Positions 27,669 through 35,857 of a DNA stretch of 64,000 nt are shown in pieces. Source of the DNA: CAKSEI01 sp964403505 (GTDB lineage Bacteria; Bacillota; Clostridia; Oscillospirales; CAG-272). Below the pieces are notes generated by a model that was not told the DNA's origin, did no database searches, and saw only the letters and a program-made list of their open reading frames with translations. Within the stretch, counting starts at the first letter, position 1. Each line of letters begins with the position of its first letter. The stretch spans positions 1 through 64,000 of the forward strand of contig CAYOFP010000008.1 in NCBI GenBank assembly GCA_964403505.1. Reading direction: 5' to 3'. A program made the position numbers and the translations under genes.

Positions 27669-28459
27669 TTTATGTCACCTCGTAATAGATCAGCCACATA
27701 GCGCATATCCGAGTAAACGAGCCGCTTGCATTTTGATGCTAACTTAATTGCACATTGCAGCCGCTTTATATCTGCCGCTCGTGGCGATAAAAGCCCCGCC
27801 ATCAGCAGTTTTACCGCTTCGCTTTTTTCGATGGGAGAGCAGCTGTTTTCCGTTTCGCTTCTTTCAATGAAAAAGATATGACCGATCGGAAGATGCGCTG
27901 ACGCAGTGCGCCCGGGGGTGTAAACTATTCTGTCTATTCTTTCGGTCTTCATTGCGGCGCCGTCGATCGGACAGCCGTATTGCCCGAGGATCGGCAGACT
28001 CTCGGGGCGGAGATGGATCGGCGTAATATCGGGCACAACAAAAAGGGTATCCGTATCAATCAGGCTATGGTCATCATTGATATAGGGATACCCGGATTGC
28101 GTCAGATACGCAATGAGTGTTGTTTTTCCGACATGAGTAGACGCAAGGAAAAGACACGCCGTGCCGGATGCTTCGATCGCACCGCCGTGGAGCGGAAACA
28201 GGTTGGAGCAGTAGACCGCCTCATCAAACATCAGATTCAAAACGGCCTGAATGGGCGAGTCGGTGGTTACCGTCTGCCCGTTGCAACGGACAAGAAAAGA
28301 GGCACCGCACGAGGTTACCTCGATTAAGGTGCCGTCGATTCCGTTACCGTCGCAAACATTACCGTTCTGTGAGCTCACAAAAAATTCTGTGATACGCTCA
28401 TCGTCGCAGGTAATGAAAAACGGTTTTGCCCATCCGGTTCGGCGAATGCAAACGGTCAT
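27665..28459 (-). CDS. HPr-kinase-like ATPase of a peptide-modification cluster
   Basis: Encodes 264 aa. FPLHGGAIEASGTACLFLASTHVGKTTL matches the HprK/PEP-carboxykinase-like P-loop (residues 106-114, G111-K112-T113-T114), and YPYINDDHSLID is the following Asp-rich motif. It lacks the N-terminal domain of true HPr kinase/phosphorylase. Stand-alone HprK-like kinases occur with PqqD-like and S24/S26-type proteins in clostridial RiPP-like loci, where they may phosphorylate a peptide. It is first in the operon and overlaps the next gene by 4 bp. Confidence 0.8.
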   Translation of the reverse strand: MTVCIRRTGWAKPFFITCDDERITEFFVSSQNGNVCDGNGIDGTLIEVTSCGASFLVRCNGQTVTTDSPIQAVLNLMFDEAVYCSNLFPLHGGAIEASGTACLFLASTHVGKTTLIAYLTQSGYPYINDDHSLIDTDTLFVVPDITPIHLRPESLPILGQYGCPIDGAAMKTERIDRIVYTPGRTASAHLPIGHIFFIERSETENSCSPIEKSEAVKLLMAGLLSPRAADIKRLQCAIKLASKCKRLVYSDMRYVADLLRGDIK

Positions 28460-28551
28460 AAATTTATCTCATGAAGCTTGTACATAAACCAATACGTTGT
28501 GAGCAAGCCGAAACTGTGATTAAAGAACTCAATTCCTGAAAAGAGATAGTT

Positions 28552-29640
28552 TTAACCGATGGTTTTGTCCACTTTGTTTGCTGTTTGTTCATTTGATAGC
28601 TCTCCTATTCTATTATTCATTATTTTAAATGCATTTTTGAGCAGGTGATCATTCAGCCGATAAAAAATCTTGAGTCCGCTCTTTTTAGAAATGAATACTG
28701 CTCCGCTTCCATAGAGTATTTCTATATGTCGAAGTACGGTCGTAAGCGGCGTATTGATTATTCTTGCAATGGCAGATGCGGTCATCTCGTGCTGTTCGGC
28801 TAACACTTGCAAAATAGTTAAACGTGTATCGTTTCCGACTGCAATCAATAGTTGGCGCACATCGATATTTTTTTCATTAAGGCGAAAACTGAGGTCCTCC
28901 TCGTAATGGATGCCGAGAAGAAGACCGTGAAAGTCCTCTGATATGATTAAAAGCGCTATGTATTGATTCAGAAATGCAATGGTACAGTTATATTCATCAG
29001 TTTGGTGGCTAATATCTGTTCCTAATACTTTAGAGTATAACTTCAGATTTCGCTCGGAATGAATCTCTTTATATGCGTCGTCAAGCATAGCTACATATTT
29101 GTGATGGAGACGGTCGACTGCTTGAAAAATTAAAACCAACTGTTCGGTCAGCAATGAGAGTGCATAATTGAAATTACCGAATAATAGCGATATTTGCAGT
29201 TTGAAATCTTCTGAGTAGTTGGATTCATTCAATGTCCGGATAAAAGATTCCGGTGCAGGAAGCGGTGTAACGGTTTCTTCTACTATGTCAGAAACTTCGG
29301 GGAATAATGTAGAAAGCGTTTTTGAATAAATGAAATCCGAGTGCTCGGTTATTTTTTGCAGAAATGTATGGATCGTATCATTTTGATAATCAATATAATT
29401 TTTGAAGAAAGCAATCATTACGGTCGGTGTCTGATTCTGATATAAGAATAACGGCTTCAGAATCGGCGGCAGAGAAGGCACGGATTCATTGACCTCCTGA
29501 TAGCATTTATCCATAAAAGAAGTATCTTCAAAGCGGTTGGTTATTGTATCCTTGACCGCTTGCTCATTAAAATACTCAATGCAAAAAAATAAGGTGTCAT
29601 ATATTTTCCCGATTTCTGATTGATATTTCATTAAAACCAT
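28552..29640 (-). CDS. ArsR-type regulator with long N-terminal sensor region
   Basis: Encodes 362 aa. The C-terminal approximately 90 residues (VRQLLIAVGNDTRLTILQVLAEQHEMTASAIARIINTPLTTVLRHIEILYGSGAVFISKKSGLKIFYRL) are a winged helix of the ArsR/SmtB type. The first 260 residues are helical and match no domain I know. It lies 92 bp upstream of the kinase-like gene on the same strand and is divergent from the nucleotidyltransferase-CBM9 gene, so it may control both. The alternative start three codons in (MKYQSE) is equally plausible. Confidence 0.8.
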   Translation of the reverse strand: MVLMKYQSEIGKIYDTLFFCIEYFNEQAVKDTITNRFEDTSFMDKCYQEVNESVPSLPPILKPLFLYQNQTPTVMIAFFKNYIDYQNDTIHTFLQKITEHSDFIYSKTLSTLFPEVSDIVEETVTPLPAPESFIRTLNESNYSEDFKLQISLLFGNFNYALSLLTEQLVLIFQAVDRLHHKYVAMLDDAYKEIHSERNLKLYSKVLGTDISHQTDEYNCTIAFLNQYIALLIISEDFHGLLLGIHYEEDLSFRLNEKNIDVRQLLIAVGNDTRLTILQVLAEQHEMTASAIARIINTPLTTVLRHIEILYGSGAVFISKKSGLKIFYRLNDHLLKNAFKIMNNRIGELSNEQTANKVDKTIG

Positions 29641-29766
29641 TCTCCGTTTTTGTTATTTGTCGATTTAACTCTTATTTTGTCATATTATATCATATTATGG
29701 AGCAATTTGCAATATAATTGTGCAAAAAATATTTACAATATCAAAATTATGGTGTATCATATATAT

Positions 29767-31296
29767 ATGAATACTTATGAACAATTCAAAGCATATATTG
29801 AGCGGCGCATATATCCGGACAAGCAAAAACAGTTTATTTCCGTGAACCGTCTGGATTTTATTTTTGCAGAGGTAAATTCCGCCGCGATCCGATTGTCAAA
29901 AATTCGTACCCGAATGATGGAAGATGTTTTAATTCGCATTACGGATCTGTTGCGCCCGGCGGATATCGAACCGATCCATTTTAAGGGGATAAGCCTTTCC
30001 CGGTTGCTATACGATCAGCCGGAGCGACGGGTATTCAGCGACATTGATTTTTACGTTGATTCTAAGGACTATTCAAAATCGCTGGATATTCTGATGAAAA
30101 GCGGATTTTCTGTACAGGAAGCATTTGACGGTCATCATATTACGTTAAATTATCAGGGCGTCTCGGTTGAAATGCACACTGCATATTTTCATCCGGATGA
30201 TGAGATCGCCTTTACAGTCCCGAACGGTAATTTACAGCAAATGGCTATTAACGGTCATAATTTAACTACGTTCGATCCGACGTATCAGTTTCTATTCTTG
30301 TTTCTGCATTATTTTACCCATGCGAGAAAGGGAGGGAAGTATGCGGATCATATGCTGCTGATCGGGCGGTATCAGTCTGATCCTATCATTGAGCTGAGCC
30401 GGTTATACGATATTGCATTGCTCATCGAAAGGTACGGCAAAGAAATCGATTGGCGGCATTGTGAGTCGGAGCTGTCTCCGTTTCGTGACTGCGCAGAATT
30501 TGCGTGTGTACTGTCGGAGTTTTCGGATATTTTTCCGGCGCTGCTTCCCGATGAATTCATTGAAAATCCATCCGTCGAAGAAAAATTCCCGATCTTTCAT
30601 CGTTTCATATCCGAGCCGGAGCGATATTTCGATAATATCCTGGCGGATATCACAGCGCATGACAGACCGTTTTATTCTTGCCCCGATGCCAAACCGGATG
30701 AATACCGTTTTCATGTGGATGAATATGATGCGCAAAAGCCGCACTCGTATGTGATCGCCGGAATCGCACCGAAAAGCAGTGCCGATCTTTCCTTCCGATT
30801 CGATTTTTGGATTCGGGACGGGAGACTGTGGTTTGAGCTCGATGTCACAGACGATGTGCTGAATTATCTGACAGAAGGCGTCTTTCCCGAGGATAATGAT
30901 GCCATCGGATACTGCGATTCCTTGACACTGTGTATTGCCTCGGCAGGCGAGAGATATACATTTCACAGTATTTACGCTTTCCTTACACAGAATGGCGAGA
31001 AAGAAAAGTATCTTTCTGTTTATGATATCGCCGATTCACCCGTTTCGCTGAGCGGCATTGCCGAGAGCGGACTGGCGCTTCACGCAAACGGCTATACGGC
31101 GAGAGTCGGTATTCCGTTAGAATATCTTAGTATAGATAAGAAGAATCCCTCTTTTTATTTCAATGTCATGGTGAGCGACAGCGACGATGAAAACGGATGC
31201 GACACCGTGCTCGCCCTCGACCCCCTGCCCACCGCCTGGAACGACTGCCGTACCTACCCGATCGGAAAAGCAGGGCGGCTAAAAGGATGCCGGTAA
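29767..31296 (+). CDS. Nucleotidyltransferase (NTP_transf_5-like) fused to a CBM9/DOMON-like domain
   Basis: Encodes 509 aa from ATG at 29767; the frame is open to 29650 but the earlier part is low-complexity. Residues about 60-230 carry HFKGISLSRLLYD...RVFSDIDFYVD, VEMHTAYFHP and LFLFLHYFTHA, the pattern of the uncharacterised nucleotidyltransferase family often found with PqqD-like and HprK-like proteins. The last 190 residues (FRFDFWIRDGRLWFELDVTDD...GYTARVGIPLEYL...CRTYPIG) resemble a CBM9/DOMON-like beta sandwich. The fusion is unusual. It is divergent from the ArsR-type regulator, with no strong ribosome-binding site visible. Confidence 0.75.
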   Translation: MNTYEQFKAYIERRIYPDKQKQFISVNRLDFIFAEVNSAAIRLSKIRTRMMEDVLIRITDLLRPADIEPIHFKGISLSRLLYDQPERRVFSDIDFYVDSKDYSKSLDILMKSGFSVQEAFDGHHITLNYQGVSVEMHTAYFHPDDEIAFTVPNGNLQQMAINGHNLTTFDPTYQFLFLFLHYFTHARKGGKYADHMLLIGRYQSDPIIELSRLYDIALLIERYGKEIDWRHCESELSPFRDCAEFACVLSEFSDIFPALLPDEFIENPSVEEKFPIFHRFISEPERYFDNILADITAHDRPFYSCPDAKPDEYRFHVDEYDAQKPHSYVIAGIAPKSSADLSFRFDFWIRDGRLWFELDVTDDVLNYLTEGVFPEDNDAIGYCDSLTLCIASAGERYTFHSIYAFLTQNGEKEKYLSVYDIADSPVSLSGIAESGLALHANGYTARVGIPLEYLSIDKKNPSFYFNVMVSDSDDENGCDTVLALDPLPTAWNDCRTYPIGKAGRLKGCR

Positions 31297-31320
31297 GATC
31301 GTGTGAATTTAATGCAATAT

Positions 31321-31827
31321 TTATTTTGAATTGGCCTTTACCGTTCCCGTGGGTATGGCGAGCATATCGGATATCTCGGCAATTGAATACCCCTCGAAAT
31401 AGTGCAGGGTAATTACCTTTCGTATCTTTTCCGATAAGGCGCTGACATTTTCGTGCAGAAGCTCGTTTTCGTCAGACGGCTCTGCCATTCCCTCGTAAAA
31501 AATGCCGCTCTCGTATTCCGCAGTAATTACCGTGTCGATATCCAGCCATTCTTTATATCGCAACACCAGGTTCTTTGCACGGTTTTTTGCGATCCGAACG
31601 ACCCATGCGCCGTATTTCGACGGGTCGTTCAGCTTACTTAGCGCAAGCCAGGCAGAGACAAATGCATCCTGTGCCGCATCCTCGGCAAGGGGATCTGAGC
31701 GGGTCACGGCGTGCGCCGCCGAAAGAACCGCTTTCTGCCAGCGCAAAACAAGCGCTCCGTACGCTTTCTGATCGCCGAGCAGTGTCATATTTACGAGTGC
31801 TTCATCTTTTTCTTGAAGATATAACAT
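31321..31827 (-). CDS. ECF-type RNA polymerase sigma factor, truncated in region 4
   Basis: Encodes 168 aa. Region 2 is clear (GDQKAYGALVLRWQKAVLSAAHAVTRSDPLAEDAAQDAFVSAWLAL...WVVRIAKNRAKNL). Region 4 begins normally (SEKIRKVITLHYFEGYSIAEISDMLAIPTGTVKA) but stops with NSK right after GTVK, where the recognition helix should continue as SRLSRARKKL. About 15-25 residues that contact the -35 element are missing, so promoter recognition should be lost. No anti-sigma gene is adjacent. It is probably a recently broken gene. Confidence 0.75.
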   Translation of the reverse strand: MLYLQEKDEALVNMTLLGDQKAYGALVLRWQKAVLSAAHAVTRSDPLAEDAAQDAFVSAWLALSKLNDPSKYGAWVVRIAKNRAKNLVLRYKEWLDIDTVITAEYESGIFYEGMAEPSDENELLHENVSALSEKIRKVITLHYFEGYSIAEISDMLAIPTGTVKANSK

Positions 31828-31911
31828 AGTACCGTCCTAATGTGTTTTTTTGTAGCTACATATAATAGACAAATAAAAAAGGAAAAAGGTTGTATTTTTT
31901 TGAAAATATTT

Positions 31912-31953
31912 AAGCTGACGAAAGCCGAACACCGTCGGTTTCCGTCAGCTTAA
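31912..31953 (-). terminator. Terminator of the TfoX-like/ABC importer region
   Basis: AAGCTGACG-AAAGCCGA and TCGG-TTTCCGTCAGCTT form a long stem just past the TfoX-like stop codon. On the minus strand it is followed by AAATATTTTC. Confidence 0.6.
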
Positions 31954-31967
31954 ATGATTTTTTGCCG

Positions 31968-32297
31968 TTATTTTTTCGGAGTGGTTTTCTTTTGCTTTGG
32001 TGCGGGGAGTTCCTCATACATGGCAAGAAACAGCTTACAAAGAAACTCTTTATTATCTATATCGTCGATTAAGAGCATTTCTTTTGCACCCTCATAGGGT
32101 AATTCGTAAGCCGCTTCCGGCATGAGGGCGATCGCAGACGGAACAGGCTTTACAAGCAAGCGGTTATCATAGATACCGCCGACGATTTTCCCTTGAAAAT
32201 AGATGATATATTCACCCATCATCGCACGATGGGAGATACCGTCTAAGTCTGAGAGCTGATCTAATACAAACTCTAAATAATCTTTACTTGAAGCCAT
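31968..32297 (-). CDS. TfoX/Sxy N-terminal domain protein
   Basis: Encodes 109 aa. The pattern YLEFVLDQLSDLDGISHRAMMGEYIIYFQGKIVGGIYDNRLLVKPV matches the TfoX N-terminal domain, in which RxMMGEY is typical. It lacks the TfoX C-terminal domain and ends in a Lys/Pro-rich tail (PKQKKTTPKK). Stand-alone N-domains are common in Firmicutes and their role is not established; a competence function should not be assumed. It starts 2 bp after the ABC ATPase stop codon, so it is probably the last gene of that operon. Confidence 0.8.
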   Translation of the reverse strand: MASSKDYLEFVLDQLSDLDGISHRAMMGEYIIYFQGKIVGGIYDNRLLVKPVPSAIALMPEAAYELPYEGAKEMLLIDDIDNKEFLCKLFLAMYEELPAPKQKKTTPKK

Positions 32298-32299
32298 AA

Positions 32300-33043
32300 T
32301 TATAACACTTTCGCAAGGAAATCTTTCAGTCTGTCGCTTTTGGGATTTGAGAATATCTCATCCGGTGTGCCTTCTTCGATGATAACTCCGCCGTCCATGA
32401 ATATGACTCTGTCGCCGACTTCACGGGCAAATCCCATTTCGTGTGTTACCACTACCATCGTCATACCCTCGTTTGCGAGCTCCTTCATAACATCGAGTAC
32501 CTCGCCGACCATTTCGGGGTCGAGGGCTGATGTCGGCTCGTCAAAAAGCATGACCTCAGGATCCATGCAGAGGGAACGCACGATTGCGATACGCTGCTTC
32601 TGACCGCCTGAGAGCTGGTTCGGATATGCCTCGGCTCTGTCGGAAAGTCCGACACGCCCGAGCAGCTTCATTGCCTTTTCGTTAGCTTCGGCTTTTGATT
32701 TTTTCAGCAGCTTTATCGGTGCGATCGTCATGTTACCGAGGATGGTCATATTCGGAAACAGATTAAAGTGCTGAAATACCATTCCCATTTTTCTGCGGTG
32801 CATATTAATATCGACGTGTTTTCCGGTTATGTTCACGCCGTCAAATATAATGCTGCCCTCGGTGGGTATTTCGAGCAGGTTGAGCGAGCGCAGAAGCGTC
32901 GATTTTCCGCTGCCGGAAGGGCCGATCACGACGACGACCTCTCCTTTTTTGATCGAGGTAGAGACCCCGTCGAGCGCCTTTATCTTGCCGTGATTATAGT
33001 GCTTTTTCAGGTTTTTTACATCAATCAGGATATTATCGTTCAT
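32300..33043 (-). CDS. Polar amino acid ABC transporter, ATP-binding protein
   Basis: Encodes 247 aa, the usual length of GlnQ/ArtP-type ATPases. It has Walker A GPSGSGKST (about 39-47), Q-loop MVFQHFNLFPNMT, signature LSGGQKQR, Walker B VMLFDEPTSALDPEM and the H-switch VVVTHEMGFAREV. It powers import of a polar amino acid with the membrane protein and lipoprotein encoded just upstream; the start overlaps the permease gene by 11 bp. The substrate cannot be read from the sequence. Confidence 0.93.
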   Translation of the reverse strand: MNDNILIDVKNLKKHYNHGKIKALDGVSTSIKKGEVVVVIGPSGSGKSTLLRSLNLLEIPTEGSIIFDGVNITGKHVDINMHRRKMGMVFQHFNLFPNMTILGNMTIAPIKLLKKSKAEANEKAMKLLGRVGLSDRAEAYPNQLSGGQKQRIAIVRSLCMDPEVMLFDEPTSALDPEMVGEVLDVMKELANEGMTMVVVTHEMGFAREVGDRVIFMDGGVIIEEGTPDEIFSNPKSDRLKDFLAKVL

Positions 33044-33755
33044 TTTTGCGCAACTTCCTTTCCAGAATACCTACGAGCTTAGTGAGTATGATTACTATTA
33101 TCAGGTAGACGGCTGCAACTGCGAGAAGCGGCATATAAGCCGAGAATGTACGTCCTCTGATCAGGTCTCCTGCTTTTGTCAGATCCATGATTCCGACATA
33201 ACCTGCGACGGAGGTCTCCTTGATCAGGGCGATGAACTCATTGCACAGGGTAGGGAGCACCACCTTGAACATCTGCGGTATGACGATATATATCATCGTT
33301 TGAATGTAATTGAAGCCGAGCGAGCGTCCTGCCTCGAACTGACCGTTGTCGATCGACATGATGCCACTCCGGAATATCTCAGCGACATATGCGCCCGAGT
33401 TGATACCGAACGCAAGAACAGCACAAAGGATGCTGTTTTTTGACGACGCCATGATGATAAAATACATGATCAGAAGCTGTACTACGATCGGCGTGCCGCG
33501 TATGATCGTCAGATATAATTTAGATAAAGCATTGAAAAATGCGAGTATGTAATATCCGGGGCCGCCGTGGAGCTTCATGGTCTCGCCGTTTTTGTCGTAA
33601 GTAGAGCGTATACTGGCTATCAAAACGCCGATGGCAACGCCGAGGATAAGGGCAAAAAGGGTGATGAGCAGCGTGTTTTTTAAACCCGTAACAAGCAGCT
33701 TCCACCGATCGCCGTTTATAAAATTCAGAATAAATTGTTTTTTTAACTGTTCCAC
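33033..33755 (-). CDS. Polar amino acid ABC transporter, permease
   Basis: Encodes 240 aa with five hydrophobic segments. The N-terminus has LKNTLLITLFALILGVAIGVLIASI, and the conserved permease region GTPIVVQLLIMYF and AYVAEIFRSGIMSIDNGQFEAGRSLGFNYIQTMIYIVIPQ contains the EAA-type loop that contacts the ATPase. It lies between the ATPase and the binding-protein gene. A hairpin and a palindromic repeat separate it from the latter and may lower its expression relative to the lipoprotein. Confidence 0.93.
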   Translation of the reverse strand: MEQLKKQFILNFINGDRWKLLVTGLKNTLLITLFALILGVAIGVLIASIRSTYDKNGETMKLHGGPGYYILAFFNALSKLYLTIIRGTPIVVQLLIMYFIIMASSKNSILCAVLAFGINSGAYVAEIFRSGIMSIDNGQFEAGRSLGFNYIQTMIYIVIPQMFKVVLPTLCNEFIALIKETSVAGYVGIMDLTKAGDLIRGRTFSAYMPLLAVAAVYLIIVIILTKLVGILERKLRKNER

Positions 33756-33773
33756 AGTTTTCTCCTAAATACA

Positions 33774-33799
33774 AAAGGGCGGCAAGCCGCCCTTTTATT
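33774..33799 (-). terminator. Partial terminator between the binding-protein and permease genes
   Basis: AAAAGGGCGGC-AA-GCCGCCCTTTT is a strong hairpin with A/T shoulders. It sits inside the operon, a common way to keep the binding lipoprotein in excess over the membrane complex. Confidence 0.65.
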
Positions 33800-33805
33800 G
33801 ATTGC

Positions 33806-33870
33806 TAAGGTAATACCGTGCAATTCTGACGGTGTAAGTGCGCTGTCATGAATTGTGCGGTGTTGCCTTA
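33806..33870. repeat. Short copy of a palindromic intergenic repeat
   Basis: TAAGGTAATACCG and CGGTGTTGCCTTA mark the ends of a 65-bp palindrome (17 of 21 end positions pair). The ends match those of the 176-bp element at 34861-35036, so both belong to one family. It lies between the binding-protein stop codon and the hairpin at 33774. Confidence 0.7.
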
Positions 33871-33871
33871 A

Positions 33872-34681
33872 TTATTCAGCGGGTATGTATTTGTCGACGA
33901 TCTTTTGAACCTTGCCTTCTTCTGTGAGTTCCTTGAGCGCCTTGTTTATCTTCTCGAGAAGGTCGGTCTTTTCCTTTGCTACGCAGATCGCATAGTCTTC
34001 GTCTGCGTATGCGCCGTCGAGGATCTTGAGTCCTTCTGTTGAGGCAATATAGGATTTTGCAGGCTCGTTGTCGATGATGACAGCGGTTACTTTACCGGCA
34101 GCGAGAGCGAGAACAGCCTCGTTACCTGTCTTGTAACGGATAACGTTTTCTTCTCCGAAGCCCCAATTCTCAGGTGTGTCGGAAGAGTAGATATCACCCG
34201 TTGTGTCCTGCTGAACGCCGATAGTGATGCCCTCTTTTGTTCCTGCGGGATTGCCTTCATCGTCAAAACCGGTGTAGAAGTCCTCAAAAGACTCATATTC
34301 GCTGTCAGCCTTAACGATAACAGACTGAATACCTTTTGCGTATGTATCGGTGAAGTTTACGCTTTCCTTGCGTTCGTCTGTTACGGTCATGCCTGCCATG
34401 CCCATATCGAATTTACCGGACTGAACGCCTGCAACGATAGAGCCGAATTCTACATCCTCGATCACGAGCTCCATGCCGAGCTTTTCTGCGATCGCAGCGG
34501 CGATTTCCGCATCGATACCGACGATCTTATCGCCGTCTACGTATTCATAAGGCGGGAAAGCGGCGTTGGTAGCCATAACGAGCTTGGCTGTCTCTTTTTC
34601 TTTCTCCCCGCAAGAGGTGAGAGCGCAAGCACAGAGCATTACCATAGCGACTGCCATAATAAGTGCAATTATTTTCTTCAT
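33872..34681 (-). CDS. Polar amino acid ABC transporter, substrate-binding lipoprotein
   Basis: Encodes 269 aa. It has a lipoprotein signal peptide with lipobox LTSC (Cys24). The SBP_bac_3 fold is marked by LVMATNAAFPPYEYVDGDKIVGIDAEIAAAIAEKLGMEL, then MAGMTVTDERKESVNFTDTY and a C-terminal LEKINKALKELTEEGKVQKIVDKYI. The fold binds polar amino acids; the Asp-x-Glu in IDAEIA and Arg in DERKE are the usual ligand contacts. It is the first gene of the importer operon. Confidence 0.93.
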   Translation of the reverse strand: MKKIIALIMAVAMVMLCACALTSCGEKEKETAKLVMATNAAFPPYEYVDGDKIVGIDAEIAAAIAEKLGMELVIEDVEFGSIVAGVQSGKFDMGMAGMTVTDERKESVNFTDTYAKGIQSVIVKADSEYESFEDFYTGFDDEGNPAGTKEGITIGVQQDTTGDIYSSDTPENWGFGEENVIRYKTGNEAVLALAAGKVTAVIIDNEPAKSYIASTEGLKILDGAYADEDYAICVAKEKTDLLEKINKALKELTEEGKVQKIVDKYIPAE

Positions 34682-34824
34682 TGGTTGTTTCCTCCAAAAT
34701 ATTAATTATAGAAAGATTTTATCATAAATTTCCGTTTTTTGCAACCCTTTATGCATAAAAGCACAACAAAAAATTAATATTATGCAATACTCGGAATTAT
34801 AACTCAGATTATATTTTTTAGCTA

Positions 34825-34853
34825 TTTACTTTTTTGCGATATAGTGCTATAAT
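34825..34853 (+). promoter_or_regulatory. Probable nagB promoter
   Basis: TTTACT (34825-34830), 17 bp, TATAAT (34848-34853). The start site would fall at about 34860, exactly at the left end of the palindromic element, so the element forms most of the nagB leader. Confidence 0.55.
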
Positions 34854-34860
34854 TTGGATA

Positions 34861-35036
34861 AAGGCAACACCGCATAATTCTCGGCTGTCGCCTTGACGAT
34901 ACACTTGCTTGCATTTTTTTCGTCATACTTCACAAATTTCGTCGGCAGAGGCTCTACTCTCGCCTCCTCAATTTGTTTTGTCTGACGAAAAAACTGACGG
35001 CGCAATTGTACCGTCAGAATTATGCGGTGTTGCCTT
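34861..35036. mobile_element. 176-bp palindromic MITE-like element in the nagB leader
   Basis: The ends are a perfect 21-bp inverted repeat (34861-34881 starting AAGGCAACACCGC; 35016-35036 ending GCGGTGTTGCCTT). The interior has a second inverted pair (TTTTTTCGTCA and TGACGAAAAAA), so the whole folds into a long hairpin. No coding capacity. A shorter relative is at 33806-33870. It is transcribed as the 5' leader of nagB if the promoter at 34825 is used. Confidence 0.75.
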
Positions 35037-35065
35037 AAGAAAACTTTTTTCATAGGAGAAAAATT

Positions 35066-35788
35066 ATGAGAGTTATAGTATGTAAGAATTATGACGAAAT
35101 GTCGAAGGAAGCGGCTAAGATATTTGCTTCTCAGGTCTACATGAAGCCGGATTCGGTTCTGGGTCTGGCAACAGGCTCTACCCCCGTCGGAATGTACAAG
35201 ATCCTTGCCGATATGAATCAGAAGGGTGAGATATCCTTTAAGGATTGTAAGTCCTTCAATCTTGACGAGTATTATCCGCTCGAGCCGACGAACGATCAGA
35301 GCTACAGATATTTTATGAATACAAATCTTTTCGATCATATCGATATTGATAAAGAGCAGACGCACGTTCCGGACGGCACGGCAAAAGACCCCGACGCTAT
35401 GTGCAAAGCATATGATGCAGCGATCGATGCGGCAGGCGGCGTCGACATACAGGTGCTCGGTATCGGACAGAACGGCCACATCGCATTCAACGAGCCTGAG
35501 GAGAAGTTGTACTGCGGAACACACCTTACCTCTCTTACAGAGAGCACGATAAACGCAAATGCAAGATTTTTCGAGAAGAAAGAGGACGTTCCCACTCATG
35601 CAGTAACAATGGGTATGGCGTCTATCATGAAGGCAAAGACGATCATCCTCCTTGCAAACGGCAAAGCAAAGCATCAGGCAATAACAGAGCTGCTTGACGA
35701 CAGAATTACGACATCGAATCCGTCGACGCTTCTTAAGGTACATCCCAATACGATCATCATCTGCGACGAGGAAGCATACAACGGCTGA
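35066..35788 (+). CDS. nagB: Glucosamine-6-phosphate deaminase
   Basis: Encodes 240 aa, the normal length of the Firmicutes enzyme. Family motifs are LGLATGSTPVGMYK (phosphate binding), CKSFNLDEYYPL (catalytic Asp region) and VLGIGQNGHIAFNEP with the catalytic His. It converts glucosamine-6-phosphate to fructose-6-phosphate and ammonia in amino-sugar catabolism. ATAGGAGAAA precedes the ATG. It stands alone, without nagA. Its leader carries a palindromic repeat element. Confidence 0.95.
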   Translation: MRVIVCKNYDEMSKEAAKIFASQVYMKPDSVLGLATGSTPVGMYKILADMNQKGEISFKDCKSFNLDEYYPLEPTNDQSYRYFMNTNLFDHIDIDKEQTHVPDGTAKDPDAMCKAYDAAIDAAGGVDIQVLGIGQNGHIAFNEPEEKLYCGTHLTSLTESTINANARFFEKKEDVPTHAVTMGMASIMKAKTIILLANGKAKHQAITELLDDRITTSNPSTLLKVHPNTIIICDEEAYNG

Positions 35789-35799
35789 TAATGAAACTA

Positions 35800-35829
35800 T
35801 GCGGCAGTTTTTCACTGCCGCATTTTTTA
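35800..35829 (+). terminator. nagB terminator
   Basis: GCGGCAGT-TTTTC-ACTGCCGC followed by ATTTTTTAT, just after the nagB stop codon. Confidence 0.85.
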
Positions 35830-35857
35830 TCAGAGAACAACATATGAAAGGAATGTC

